Positions 25,377 to 34,704 of a stretch of 64,000 nt of DNA are shown here, piece by piece. Below the pieces are notes generated by a model. That model had not been told where the DNA came from, did not search any database, and saw only the letters and a program-made list of their open reading frames with translations. Location: NCBI GenBank assembly GCA_038127535.1, contig JAYPHU010000008.1, positions 1 to 64,000 on the forward strand. Reading direction: 5' to 3'. The DNA is from JAYPHU01 sp038127535. Its GTDB lineage: Bacteria; Pseudomonadota; Alphaproteobacteria; Rhodospirillales; UBA2165. The position numbers and the translations under genes are program-made. Numbering within the stretch: position 1 is the stretch's first letter; each line of letters opens with the position of its first letter.

Positions 25377-26364
25377 TACCGCCACAAACTATCTTTTGGA
25401 GATCCAAGGACTAACGATCGGATTTCCCCGCGCAGGAAGAGACTCCGCGGATATGGTTCCTGTTGTCCGCGACCTGTCGCTTTCCCTGGATCGTGGCGAA
25501 ACGTTGGGCATTGTCGGGGAAAGTGGTTCCGGCAAAACGATGACGGCCTACGCCATTCTCGATCTCATCCCACAGGGCGGAAAGATTATGGACGGTGATA
25601 TCCGGTTGTACGGCAAACCCGTGCTTGGCCTGGAAAAGTCGGAGAGCAGAGATATCCGGGGAAACATGGTCTCGATGATTTTCCAGGAACCCATGACCGC
25701 GTTAAATCCGGTATTCACCATCGGCGACCAAATTTCCGAGGCTTATCGGCTTCATCATACTGCCGGGAAAAAAGACGCCCGTGAACGAACAATCTCGCTT
25801 CTGGATAAGGTCGGAATCGTCGATCCTCATCGATGGGTCGATTCATACCCCCACGAATTGTCCGGCGGCATGCGGCAACGCGCCATGATCGCAATGGCGC
25901 TGATCTGTGAACCCGATTTGTTGATTGCCGATGAACCGACAACAGCGCTGGACACCACCATCCAGGCACAGATCCTCGATCTGCTAATCCAACTGCAGGA
26001 AGAGTTGAACATGGCGGTGCTGTTTATCAGCCATGATATCGCAGTTGTCTCCGAGGTCGCGGACCGCGTCGCCGTGATGTATGCCGGAAACCTGGTTGAG
26101 ACCTTTCCCACAGAATTTTTGCTCGGCCAAGTGCGTCACCCCTACACAAACGGCCTAATTTCTACCCTCCCACAGCCAGAACATCGCGGAAGAATGCTGC
26201 CAACCTTGGACGGATTTCTGAACCCCGGTGACCGGCTGGCGGTTGGCTGTTCATTCGCCGCCCGGTGCCCCAAGGGCGACGGCGATTGCTCGCAGTCCCG
26301 GCCCGCCTACCAAGAGCTCTCCCCAGAACATTCCATTGCCTGTTTTAAGGCGGATACAGCCTGA
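25369..26364 (+). CDS. Opp/Dpp-type ABC transporter ATP-binding protein (DppD-like)
   Basis: A 331-residue ATPase with Walker A GESGSGKT, Q-loop FQEPMTALNP, signature LSGGMRQRAMIAMAL and Walker B LLIADEPTTALD, plus the C-terminal oligopeptide/dipeptide extension with CSFAARCPKGDGDC (Cys-rich motif typical of OppD/DppD). ATG 25369 lies inside the end of the acyltransferase gene (ATGACTGA overlap), implying coupled translation. It pairs with the next ATPase to energise uptake through the permeases downstream. Confidence 0.9.
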   Translation: MTDTATNYLLEIQGLTIGFPRAGRDSADMVPVVRDLSLSLDRGETLGIVGESGSGKTMTAYAILDLIPQGGKIMDGDIRLYGKPVLGLEKSESRDIRGNMVSMIFQEPMTALNPVFTIGDQISEAYRLHHTAGKKDARERTISLLDKVGIVDPHRWVDSYPHELSGGMRQRAMIAMALICEPDLLIADEPTTALDTTIQAQILDLLIQLQEELNMAVLFISHDIAVVSEVADRVAVMYAGNLVETFPTEFLLGQVRHPYTNGLISTLPQPEHRGRMLPTLDGFLNPGDRLAVGCSFAARCPKGDGDCSQSRPAYQELSPEHSIACFKADTA

Positions 26365-27365
26365 TGGGGATCGAGAGACCAGATCAGGTCATCCTGAAAG
26401 CTGAGAACCTGTCAAAACGGTTTGCGGTGAAGAGCCCCAGCTTATTCGGACGGGTGACCAGCGAGGTTCTTGCGGTCGACAACGTCAGTCTGCAGCTTAA
26501 AGCCGGGGAGACGTTGGCCCTGGTGGGTGAATCGGGCTGCGGTAAATCTACGCTGGCGAAAATATTTGCCACCCTGCTGAAGTCTGACAGCGGGATCATC
26601 TCCTTCGGAAAAACAGTCATCGGTAATGCCGGTAGCCAGGAACTTCGTGATGTTCGAAAAAAACTCCAGCTCGTGTTTCAGGATCCCTTCGCATCTTTAA
26701 ATCCGCGACTGAGCATCAGAGATATTCTCACTGAACCGCTAAAAATTCATGGGAGCCTACCACGGGAGGATTTCCACAAAGCGGCCGTTGACGTCCTTGC
26801 TGCCGTGGGTCTGGAGGCATCTGATCTCCTCAAATACCCCCATCAATTCAGCGGCGGACAACGGCAGCGGATTGCGATTGCACGGGCGCTTATTTCTAAT
26901 CCCGAACTGATCATAGCCGATGAACCGCTATCGGCGCTGGATGTGTCCGTCCAGAGCCAGATCATCAATCTACTGATGCGCCTGAAGCAGGACAGAAATC
27001 TCACTTATTTGATCATTAGCCATAATCTTCCGGTGGTCTCACACATGGCGGATCGGGTCGCGGTCATGTACTTGGGGGCTGTGGTGGAGTTGGGACCGGT
27101 CGAATCGATATTCACATCTCCGCAGCATCCCTACACCCGTCTACTCTTATCTTCCGCACCCAAGTTGTCCGCCAAGAAGCGCTCGGATCGCCGGAGCCAG
27201 TCCAAGGAGAAACCTCTCGGGCATCTCGAAAAAACCGGCTGCCCGTTCCATGAAAGATGCCCAAAAACCCACGAAATCTGCCGAAATAACCGCCCAAACA
27301 TAGAAAATGTTAGGGGGATCACGTACGACCATACAGTTGCCTGCCACTTTCCCGATAACGATTGA
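26364..27365 (+). CDS. Opp/Dpp-type ABC transporter ATP-binding protein (DppF-like)
   Basis: A 333-residue ATPase with Walker A GESGCGKST, Q-loop FQDPFASLNPRLSI, signature FSGGQRQRIAIARAL and Walker B LIIADEPLSALD, and the C-terminal Cys motif CPFHERCPKTHEIC. The start overlaps the previous stop by one base (TGATG). It forms the second half of the ATPase pair. The permease genes follow only after a separate flaF unit with its own promoter and terminator. Confidence 0.9.
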   Translation: MGIERPDQVILKAENLSKRFAVKSPSLFGRVTSEVLAVDNVSLQLKAGETLALVGESGCGKSTLAKIFATLLKSDSGIISFGKTVIGNAGSQELRDVRKKLQLVFQDPFASLNPRLSIRDILTEPLKIHGSLPREDFHKAAVDVLAAVGLEASDLLKYPHQFSGGQRQRIAIARALISNPELIIADEPLSALDVSVQSQIINLLMRLKQDRNLTYLIISHNLPVVSHMADRVAVMYLGAVVELGPVESIFTSPQHPYTRLLLSSAPKLSAKKRSDRRSQSKEKPLGHLEKTGCPFHERCPKTHEICRNNRPNIENVRGITYDHTVACHFPDND

Positions 27366-27411
27366 GAAACGGTTTTGGAATAGGCTGCAAGTGCTTGATT
27401 CGTAACAGGTG

Positions 27412-27441
27412 TTGCAAGTTCTTCGGAAAATGCCGTATATT
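27412..27441 (+). promoter_or_regulatory. Candidate sigma70-type promoter for flaF
   Basis: TTGCAA (-35, 27412-27417), an 18-base spacer and TATATT (-10, 27436-27441), 69 bases upstream of the flaF ATG. It supports an independent transcript for flaF inside the ABC gene set. Confidence 0.4.
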
Positions 27442-27509
27442 TTTTTTAACTTTTCTACAGGGGTTCAGACTAAAATCTCTTAAAGAGCACGCGTAGCAGA
27501 GGGTGACAC

Positions 27510-27857
27510 ATGGCGGACGAACCTAAAGTACAGTTTGCGGATAAGCGGGAAATGGACGCTGCGGCGTTTTCCCAAGCAGCTTATGTACTTGACCAGGCGA
27601 AACAGAATTTAGACGACGGGGACGCCTGCGAAAAAGCGCTCAAATACAATCAACTCCTTTGGTCGATCATTCAGGCCGATGTGGGCGACGGCAACAATAC
27701 CCTGCCGGACGAACTCAAAGCGAATTTGATGAGCCTGAGCATTTTCGTGGACAAGCAAACCACAAAAGGTCTTTCCGACCCGAGTGAAGAGCTTTTCGAT
27801 AGTTTGATTAATATCAATCTGAATATTTCAGAAGGACTGATGGAATCGGCTGAATAG
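27510..27857 (+). CDS. flaF: FlaF-like flagellar biosynthesis regulator
   Basis: A 115-residue protein with the FlaF pattern: AAAFSQAAYVLDQAKQN, then KYNQLLWSIIQADVGDGNN and LMSLSIFVDKQTTKGL. In Caulobacter and relatives FlaF promotes flagellin translation or secretion and works against FlbT. No other flagellar gene is in this window. The gene sits between the ATPase and permease genes of the ABC transporter, flanked by a candidate promoter and a strong terminator, and so looks like an independent insertion or a relocated gene. Confidence 0.8.
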   Translation: MADEPKVQFADKREMDAAAFSQAAYVLDQAKQNLDDGDACEKALKYNQLLWSIIQADVGDGNNTLPDELKANLMSLSIFVDKQTTKGLSDPSEELFDSLININLNISEGLMESAE

Positions 27858-27895
27858 GCTCATCCCTACATCCTCTGGTATTTAAATCTCAGTAG

Positions 27896-27931
27896 AAAAA
27901 AGACCCGCCCGTTGCGGCGGGTCTTTTTTTT
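27896..27931 (+). terminator. Rho-independent terminator after flaF
   Basis: A 9-bp perfect stem AGACCCGCC / GGCGGGTCT (27901-27909, 27916-27924) with a 6-base loop, extended by an A run before and eight T after. It should end flaF transcription and insulate the downstream permease genes. The flanking A and T runs make it potentially bidirectional. Confidence 0.9.
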
Positions 27932-27996
27932 GCTCAAAATCCAGTCATGAGAAAACATCAAAATTTAGCGACAGTTGGGTGTTCGGAGCCGATCAC

Positions 27997-28950
27997 GTGA
28001 TCCGGTTCCTATTTGATCGAGCATTGCAATCGGCCATCGTTCTGGGCGTGATGTCGTTTGTCATATTCTGGCTGATGGGTCTTATGCCCGGGGACCCCAT
28101 AGACCTGATGATCAGCGCGGACCCTAAATTGACCCCGGAAGATGCGATCCGGCTTAGGCAATTGCATGGGCTCGACGTCCCGATTTCCGAAAGATATTGG
28201 AATTGGTTAAGCAGTGCGCTGACAGGCGATCTTGGATATTCCCGGCTACAGGCGCAGCCCGTGCTCTCAGCCATATTACCGGCCCTCGGCAACACCGTCA
28301 TTTTACTGGGCATTTCGTTTGTCCTGACGCTTATTATTGCCATTCCCGCCGGCGTGTTTGCGGCGGTCCGGCAAAACCACGCAGCGGATTACGGGATTAA
28401 TCTCCTAGCCTTTGCCGGCATTTCCCTTCCGTCGTTTTGGCTGGCGCTTGTTTTAATCACGATCTTCTCGGTGGTGTTAGGGGTTCTGCCGGCCAGCGGC
28501 ACCGGAACCATTGGCGTCGATAGTTTTTGGGACAAGGCCAAGTTTCTGGTTCTACCCATCGCAACCCTCACCATTCACGGGATCGGTAACCATACCCGCT
28601 TCTCCCGGGCGTCCATGATCGAAACCCTACGCCAAGACTATATCCGTACCGCCCGCGCCAAAGGAGCAAGCGAAACTCGGGTCATTCTCAAACACGCGCT
28701 TCGCAACGCGCTAATTCCGGTTGTCACAATTATTGCTCTGGATTTCGGGTTTTTGTTCTCGGGCGCTTTGATTGTGGAGACGATTTTTGCCTACCCCGGC
28801 ATGGGTAAACTGATCTTCGACGCGATCATGGGGAACGACTTCAACTTGGCGATGATCGCCCTGATGTTTGCAACTTTTTTGACCCTCCTCGGGAATTTAA
28901 TTGCGGACCTGGCCTACAGCTGGCTGGATCCGAGGATCAGCTACAAATGA
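27997..28950 (+). CDS. ABC transporter permease (OppB/DppB-like)
   Basis: About 317 residues and six membrane helices. The N-terminal segment has GLMPGDPIDLM and LRQLHGLDVPISERYWNWL, typical of DppB/OppB; the cytoplasmic EAA loop is YIRTARAKGASETRVILKHAL. GTG 27997 is preferred because GGAG precedes it at normal distance; GTG 27979 is an in-frame alternative. The gene follows the flaF terminator, so it needs its own promoter, not identified. Its stop overlaps the start of the next permease (ATGA). Confidence 0.88.
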   Translation: MIRFLFDRALQSAIVLGVMSFVIFWLMGLMPGDPIDLMISADPKLTPEDAIRLRQLHGLDVPISERYWNWLSSALTGDLGYSRLQAQPVLSAILPALGNTVILLGISFVLTLIIAIPAGVFAAVRQNHAADYGINLLAFAGISLPSFWLALVLITIFSVVLGVLPASGTGTIGVDSFWDKAKFLVLPIATLTIHGIGNHTRFSRASMIETLRQDYIRTARAKGASETRVILKHALRNALIPVVTIIALDFGFLFSGALIVETIFAYPGMGKLIFDAIMGNDFNLAMIALMFATFLTLLGNLIADLAYSWLDPRISYK

Positions 28951-29864
28951 GCGTCAACGCATCGACATATTCTCAATCGACCTGGGGCTTGGCTTGGCGC
29001 CGGTTTCTGGACCACAAGCTGGCCGTCGGCAGCGCACTTTTTCTGGGAGCCCTTGTCATATTGTCGATCGGCGCATCAGGATTTGAATGGCTGCTCGGTA
29101 TCGACGCCAACCAGGTCAACCTTCTGGAACGCTTTGCGCCTCCCTCGACACGGCATTGGCTGGGAACAGATGGATTGGGCCGGGATATTTTTGTACGCCT
29201 GCTTTACGGCGGGCAAGTCTCGCTCTCGGTCGGCTTAGCAACGGCCCTCGGCGCGGCGGTAATCGGCACGGCAATTGGCTTGTTGGCGGGATACCGCGGC
29301 AGCTGGCTCGATGCCTTCCTGATGCGAACCACCGACAGCGTGATCGCTCTCCCCCTGCTGCCACTTCTGATCGTGCTGGCCGCGCTGGATTTATCGAAAC
29401 TCGGCCTCCCTGCCGATATCACAAATTCGGAAAGCATCAGCCTGTATCGAATTATTATTATCGTGGCGTTGGTTGGCTGGACCAGTGTCGCAAGGCTGGT
29501 CCGTGGCTCAGCCCTAAGCCTTCGGGAGCGGGACTTTGTTTTGGCTGCACGGGCTCAAGGCGCCAGTGCGGCCCGTCTCATGTTCGTGCACATTCTCCCA
29601 AACCTGATATCGCCCATCATCGTCGCAATGACACTCTCAATTGGCCATGTCATCCTGCTGGAATCGGTCCTGAGCTTCCTCGGCCTCGGTATCCAACCTC
29701 CCATAGCGAGTTGGGGAAATCTACTCACCGACGCCCAAGAGCGGCTGTTCGATGCCTGGGAGCTCGCCGTCTACCCCGGCGCCGCTATATTTTGCACGGT
29801 AATCGCGTTCAATTTTCTCGGCGACGGCCTCCAAGATGCCGTGGATCCAAGATCGGAAAGCTGA
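28947..29864 (+). CDS. ABC transporter permease (OppC/DppC-like)
   Basis: A 305-residue permease with an N-terminal OppC-type helix (RRFLDHKLAVGSALFLGALV), the motif HWLGTDGLGRDIFVRLLYGG, and an EAA loop LRERDFVLAARAQGASAARL. It has about six membrane helices and ends DGLQDAVDP, as OppC/DppC proteins do. Overlaps OppB-like by 4 bases. Together with the two ATPases and the binding protein at 20116 it completes an Opp/Dpp importer. Confidence 0.9.
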   Translation: MSVNASTYSQSTWGLAWRRFLDHKLAVGSALFLGALVILSIGASGFEWLLGIDANQVNLLERFAPPSTRHWLGTDGLGRDIFVRLLYGGQVSLSVGLATALGAAVIGTAIGLLAGYRGSWLDAFLMRTTDSVIALPLLPLLIVLAALDLSKLGLPADITNSESISLYRIIIIVALVGWTSVARLVRGSALSLRERDFVLAARAQGASAARLMFVHILPNLISPIIVAMTLSIGHVILLESVLSFLGLGIQPPIASWGNLLTDAQERLFDAWELAVYPGAAIFCTVIAFNFLGDGLQDAVDPRSES

Positions 29865-29957
29865 GCTTGGTGGAGTTTCATTTCACTTGATCAAGAATCT
29901 GAGCTAAGTAGACCTTAATAGTACCTAATCTCATTCAAAGATCGGACCAATTGTCTG

Positions 29958-31391
29958 GTGACAACCAACCCAACATCGAAAATTGTGCCGGCCATCCTAT
30001 CCGGTGGCGTGGGTAGCAGATTGTGGCCGCTTTCCCGAGCCCTCTATCCAAAGCAGCTTCAACCGCTGATCTCGGACAAAAGCTTACTTCAGGAGACAGT
30101 TCTCAGGGTTTCAGGCGATCAATTTGACGCACCTATTATCGTCTGCAACGACGACCATAGATTTGTTGTCGGTGAACAGTTACAGGCGTTGGGCGTGAAG
30201 CCAGCCGCCATTCTCCTGGAACCCGAGGGCCGAAACACCGCACCCGCCGTGGCCGCCGCGGCGACCTGGATTGAAGCGGCTTCTCCGGGAGCCATCCTGT
30301 TGGTCATGGCATCGGACCATGTCATCCGGAATCAAGACAACTTGTTGGATGCGATTGCCTCGGGCGCTGACGCTGCGTCCCAGGGGCACTTGGTCGCTAT
30401 CGGGATTACCGCCTCTGCACCTGAAACCGCATATGGCTACATCAAGGCAGGCGCGCCCCTCGAGGGAGTTTCCAATTGCATGCGGATCGAAAGGTTTGTC
30501 GAGAAACCTGACCTAGAAACTGCAACGGCGTTCGTGGCGTCGGGCGACTACCTGTGGAACGCCAGCCTCTTCATGTTCAAGGCTGAAGACTATATGGCGG
30601 AGCTGGAACGGCTGGCCCCGGACATGGCCCAGAGTGTCGGTGAAAGTGTTGCCAACAGCTCTGACGACCTGGATTTCACTCGATTGGAACCGAAGGCTTT
30701 CTGTGCCCCGGAGCCCAACTCAATCGACTATGCCGTGATGGAAAAAACCGACAAAGCCGTCGTCGTGCCCGCGGACTTGGGCTGGAACGATGTCGGCGCC
30801 TGGAACGCCTTGTGGGAAATTTCGGGAAAAGATGAGAACGGCAATGCAGTTGTCGGCGACGCTGTCATTCACGATGTCTCTAACTCCTACATTCGAGGGG
30901 GCGAACAACTGGTCGCTGCTGTGGGCGTACAAGACGCGGTGATCGTTGCCACGGATGACGCAGTTTTGGTCGCCGACAAAAACCGCGCTCAGGATGTCAA
31001 AACGCTCGTGGAACAACTGCAAAACCGCGGCCGCGCTGAGCACGAGAGCCACACAAAGGTCTACCGGCCTTGGGGCTGGTACCAATCCTTGGAGATCGGC
31101 AGAAATTTTCAGGTAAAACTGATTCAACTTTCCTCCGGCGCGAAAATTAGTTTGCAGCGTCATCAAAAGCGGGCCGAACACTGGGTGGTAGTCGCGGGAA
31201 CGGCGACGGTAACCAAGGGCGAAGACGTGTTTGATCTTCAAGTCAACGAATCGACGTTTATTCCCGTGGGTGAAAAGCACCGGCTGGAAAATAAACAAGC
31301 TGACCGGCTGCAAATTATCGAAGTGCAGACAGGGACCTATTTGGGAGAAGACGATATCGAGCGTTTCGACGACAACTATGGCAGAGACTGA
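29958..31391 (+). CDS. manC: Mannose-1-phosphate guanylyltransferase/mannose-6-phosphate isomerase
   Basis: A 477-residue type II phosphomannose isomerase/GDP-mannose pyrophosphorylase. The nucleotidyltransferase motif GGVGSRLWPLSRALYPKQ is at residues 16-33, FVEKP in the middle and a C-terminal cupin domain (RPWGWYQSLEIG, SLQRHQKRAEHWVVVAGTA). It makes GDP-mannose for capsule, LPS or exopolysaccharide. The GTG start at 29958 is used; no ATG is near. It is alone, without other sugar-nucleotide genes nearby. Confidence 0.9.
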   Translation: MTTNPTSKIVPAILSGGVGSRLWPLSRALYPKQLQPLISDKSLLQETVLRVSGDQFDAPIIVCNDDHRFVVGEQLQALGVKPAAILLEPEGRNTAPAVAAAATWIEAASPGAILLVMASDHVIRNQDNLLDAIASGADAASQGHLVAIGITASAPETAYGYIKAGAPLEGVSNCMRIERFVEKPDLETATAFVASGDYLWNASLFMFKAEDYMAELERLAPDMAQSVGESVANSSDDLDFTRLEPKAFCAPEPNSIDYAVMEKTDKAVVVPADLGWNDVGAWNALWEISGKDENGNAVVGDAVIHDVSNSYIRGGEQLVAAVGVQDAVIVATDDAVLVADKNRAQDVKTLVEQLQNRGRAEHESHTKVYRPWGWYQSLEIGRNFQVKLIQLSSGAKISLQRHQKRAEHWVVVAGTATVTKGEDVFDLQVNESTFIPVGEKHRLENKQADRLQIIEVQTGTYLGEDDIERFDDNYGRD

Positions 31392-31436
31392 TTTCTAAAT
31401 AGTCTAATAATAAGAAACCCACCGGGAGAATAAATT

Positions 31437-32810
31437 ATGGCTATGCGGCCAAATTCCTTAGCCGGCAGAGACGTGGCGAGTGTCCTGCATCCATACACCA
31501 ATCTCAGAACTCATCGGGAGAGCGGTCCCTTCGTCGTCACCCATGGGGACGGCATCTGCGTCTACGACGACTCCGGCAAGGCCTATATTGAGGCGCTGGC
31601 CGGACTATGGTGTACCTCGCTGGGCTTCGCCAATGAGCGGTTGGCTGACGTCGCGGCCAACGCTATGCGCAAGCTGCCCTTCTATCACGGCTTCGGCTCA
31701 AAGACCCATGAGGCCGGCGTGGAATTGGCCGAACGGCTCTTGGAAATATCCCCGGTCCCAATGTCGAAGGTCTTTTTTGCCAACTCCGGCTCTGAAGCAA
31801 ACGATACGGCGATCAAGATTGTTTGGTACATCAACAACGCCCGAGGCCATCCGGAGAAAAAGAAGATCATATCCCGCACCAAAGGCTATCACGGTGTGAC
31901 AATCGCGACGGCGAGCCTGACCGGTCTGCCCAACAACCAAATCGATTTTGATCTGCCGATAGATCGAATTCTTCACACGGATTGCCCGCATTATTATCGC
32001 TTTGGCCTGGATGGAGAGAGCGAGGAAGAATTTGCTGCACGCTGTGCGGACAGCCTGCGGCAGCTGATAGAAGATGAGGGACCTGAAACCATCGCCGCCT
32101 TCTTTGCAGAACCGGTGATGGGGGCCGGCGGGGTCATTCCGCCGCCGGCCACATACTTCGAAAAGGTTCAGGCAGTTTTGCGGGAGTACGATATTCTGTT
32201 CGTCGTGGACGAAGTCATTTGCGGGTTCGGCCGCACCGGGAACATGTTCGGCTGTCAGACCTATGACCTAAAGCCGGACATGATTTCGTTGGCCAAGGGT
32301 CTTTCGTCAGGCTACCTGCCCATATCCGCCCTATTGGTCAGCGAAGACATTTTCCAGTCGATGGTTCAGGAAAGTGAGAAGATAGGTATCTTCGGCCACG
32401 GATTCACTTACGGCGGTCATCCGGTCTCCTGTGCGGTCGCTCTGGAAACCCTCAAAATTTATGAGGAAATGGATATCGTCGGCCACGTCCGGCGGGCCGC
32501 GAAACATTTCGGGGAACGGATCAGGTCATACGTCGATCACCCCCTGATAGGTGAATGCCGCCAGGTCGGTCTCCTCGGCGCCCTTGAACTCGTCGCCGAC
32601 AAAGAGACCGGCGAACCTTTCGAAGCGAAGCGCGGCGTGGGCGCGCATCTGGCCGCCCGAGCACAGGAGAAAGGCTTAATTTCCCGGGCGATGGGAGATT
32701 CATTGGCTTTTGCGCCGCCTCTGATCATTGAACCTGATCAGATTGATGAAATGTTCGATTTAGTTGATAAGTCGCTGATTGACACTCAGGCATGGACCAA
32801 AGCGTGGTAA
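31437..32810 (+). CDS. Class III PLP-dependent aminotransferase
   Basis: A 457-residue fold-type I enzyme: NSGSEANDTAIKI (phosphate cup), VVDEVICGFGRTG (D258 near the pyridine nitrogen) and SLAKGLSSGYLP with the PLP lysine K287. Family members act on omega-amino acids, polyamines or taurine, with pyruvate or 2-oxoglutarate as acceptor. Substrate cannot be assigned. The ATG is preceded by GGGAGAA. It lies between manC and hemA without clear operon links. Confidence 0.9.
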   Translation: MAMRPNSLAGRDVASVLHPYTNLRTHRESGPFVVTHGDGICVYDDSGKAYIEALAGLWCTSLGFANERLADVAANAMRKLPFYHGFGSKTHEAGVELAERLLEISPVPMSKVFFANSGSEANDTAIKIVWYINNARGHPEKKKIISRTKGYHGVTIATASLTGLPNNQIDFDLPIDRILHTDCPHYYRFGLDGESEEEFAARCADSLRQLIEDEGPETIAAFFAEPVMGAGGVIPPPATYFEKVQAVLREYDILFVVDEVICGFGRTGNMFGCQTYDLKPDMISLAKGLSSGYLPISALLVSEDIFQSMVQESEKIGIFGHGFTYGGHPVSCAVALETLKIYEEMDIVGHVRRAAKHFGERIRSYVDHPLIGECRQVGLLGALELVADKETGEPFEAKRGVGAHLAARAQEKGLISRAMGDSLAFAPPLIIEPDQIDEMFDLVDKSLIDTQAWTKAW

Positions 32811-32923
32811 ATCGATAAATAACTCTTGGAAAATTTGGGATTTTACCCAGTTACTAGACATGTGTTCGGCGTATACCTCGCATATTCTGAACAATAAGCG
32901 AGATAAGGCCAGGAGCTTGGAAT

Positions 32924-34147
32924 ATGGACCGGCGTTTCAATTACGAACAGTTCTTCGAAGACAAAGTTTCGGCGTTGCATACCGAAGGCCGTTATCGGGT
33001 ATTCGCGGACCTGGAACGCGAATCTGGCGCCTTTCCCCTCGCCCAGAACCATCAAGGCCGCGACGTCAATCAGATCACAGTTTGGTGCTCTAATGACTAT
33101 CTCGGCATGGGGCAGAATAAGCTTGTCATCGAAGCCATGCACGAAGCGCTCGACAAAAGCGGTGCGGGCGCAGGCGGAACCCGGAATATCTCCGGAACAA
33201 ATCACTATCACGTTCTTTTGGAACAGGAACTGGCGAGCCTCCACAACAAGGAAGCCGGCCTCATCTTCACGTCCGGTTATGTGGCGAACCTGACCACGCT
33301 CAGCACAATCGGCGCCATGATGCCCGATATGGTGATCGTCTCAGACTCGTGGAACCACAATTCCATGATTGCCGGCATCAAGCATTCTCGCGCGGAGAAA
33401 AAGATCTTTCGGCACAACGATCTTGAATACCTGGAAGCCAAATTACAGGAGATTGAACCGGGCCGGCCAATCATGATCGCCTTTGAGTCCGTCTATTCGA
33501 TGGATGGCGACATTGCGCCGATCAAGGAAATCCTCGATCTCGCCGACAAGTACGGCGCCTTGACATTCATTGATGAGGTCCATGCGGTCGGCCTGTATGG
33601 CGATCAAGGCGCAGGCGTTGCCGAGCAGGAAGGTCTCATGGATCGGATCGACATCATCCAAGGCACACTGGCCAAAGGGTTCGGCGTTGTCGGCGGCTAT
33701 ATTGCAGCTTCTGAAGTGCTCTGCGACTTTGTACGGTCCTATGGCGACGGGTTCATATTCTCGACGTCCCCGCCCCCGTCAGTCGCCGCGGGAGCGCTGG
33801 CGAGCGTCCGCTACGTGCGGGAACACAATGAACTGAGGGAAAAACACCAGGAGCGTGCGGCGACACTCAAACGTAGATTTACCGAAGCCGGCATCCCAGT
33901 CATGCCGTCGGTCACGCATATTGTACCCGTTTTGGTCGGTGATCCGGTACTGTGCAAGCAGGCCAGCGACGAGCTGCTCTTCAAGCATGATATTTATGTG
34001 CAGCCGATTAACTACCCGACAGTCCCGCGCGGCACTGAACGTCTCCGGTTTACGCCGACTCCGCTCCATGAAGACGAGCACATGGACAAGTTGGTGGAGG
34101 CGATGAAGCAAATCTGGACCCAGTTGGGGATCAAGGCCGCAGCGTAA
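32924..34147 (+). CDS. hemA: 5-aminolevulinate synthase
   Basis: A 407-residue PLP enzyme of the alpha-oxoamine synthase family: WCSNDYLGMGQN at the N terminus, GTRNISGTNHYHVLLEQELA, FIDEVHAVGLYG (D217) and GTLAKGFGVVGGY with the PLP lysine K251. It condenses glycine and succinyl-CoA to ALA, the first step of haem and corrinoid synthesis by the C4 route, a hallmark of alphaproteobacteria. RBS AGGAG precedes ATG 32924. Confidence 0.93.
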   Translation: MDRRFNYEQFFEDKVSALHTEGRYRVFADLERESGAFPLAQNHQGRDVNQITVWCSNDYLGMGQNKLVIEAMHEALDKSGAGAGGTRNISGTNHYHVLLEQELASLHNKEAGLIFTSGYVANLTTLSTIGAMMPDMVIVSDSWNHNSMIAGIKHSRAEKKIFRHNDLEYLEAKLQEIEPGRPIMIAFESVYSMDGDIAPIKEILDLADKYGALTFIDEVHAVGLYGDQGAGVAEQEGLMDRIDIIQGTLAKGFGVVGGYIAASEVLCDFVRSYGDGFIFSTSPPPSVAAGALASVRYVREHNELREKHQERAATLKRRFTEAGIPVMPSVTHIVPVLVGDPVLCKQASDELLFKHDIYVQPINYPTVPRGTERLRFTPTPLHEDEHMDKLVEAMKQIWTQLGIKAAA

Positions 34148-34263
34148 CCACCCAACCGACCGTTGTTTTTATCCGGCCTAATTTGCGTTATAACCCGTTG
34201 AGAATTAGAGTAGCGTGCACGCAGTCCAAACGAACATTCGAATATGTAGGATCGTCAGCGAGG

Positions 34264-34704
34264 ATGTCATTGCCCGTAAAATACGAGTACAGCATCGTTC
34301 CAAAACACACATGTGTTTTCATCGAGAGAGGTGGGGACTTCTCCGCAGGTCACTCTATTCAGACAATAAGCAATATTATGACCTATCCTGATTACAAACC
34401 CGGTTTCAATTTCCTGACGGACGCCCGTAATATGGACTATACGGAGATCAATTTTACCGTACTTTTTCATTAGTTGGATCTTTGGGAAAAGATCAGTGAT
34501 CGATTGGACAAATGCAAGATGGCTTTTCTGCATGGGTCCCAGGTCAACTATGGGGTCAGCCGCCAGAGCAAGACCCTTTTTGAGACGGCGAATATTTAAC
34601 GCAAGCCATTCTACAAGCTTGACGGGGCGCTGGACTGGTTAGGTCTCCCAACTGATCTTGATGTGGCCGAAGTTTTGGAACCGGCTGAATGGCATCAGGA
34701 GTAG
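34264..34704 (+). pseudogene. STAS/SEC14-like small protein gene with two in-frame stops
   Basis: From ATG 34264 one frame of 146 codons runs to TAG 34702-34704, broken by TAG 34471-34473 and TAA 34597-34599 with no frameshift. The translation looks like the small STAS-like proteins found in alphaproteobacteria: VKYEYSIVPKHTCVFIER, NFLTDARNMDYTE, then after the first stop DLWEKISDRLDKCKMAFLH and VSRQSKTLFETANI, and after the second FYKLDGALDWLGLP, the usual closing motif. The last bases overlap the end of the convergent CinA gene. It is either freshly inactivated or mis-sequenced. Confidence 0.75.

Noticed and set aside
34183..34473. Separate 96-residue gene
   Set aside because: It is the first part of the 146-codon STAS-like frame cut by a premature TAG; the upstream codons do not match the family.
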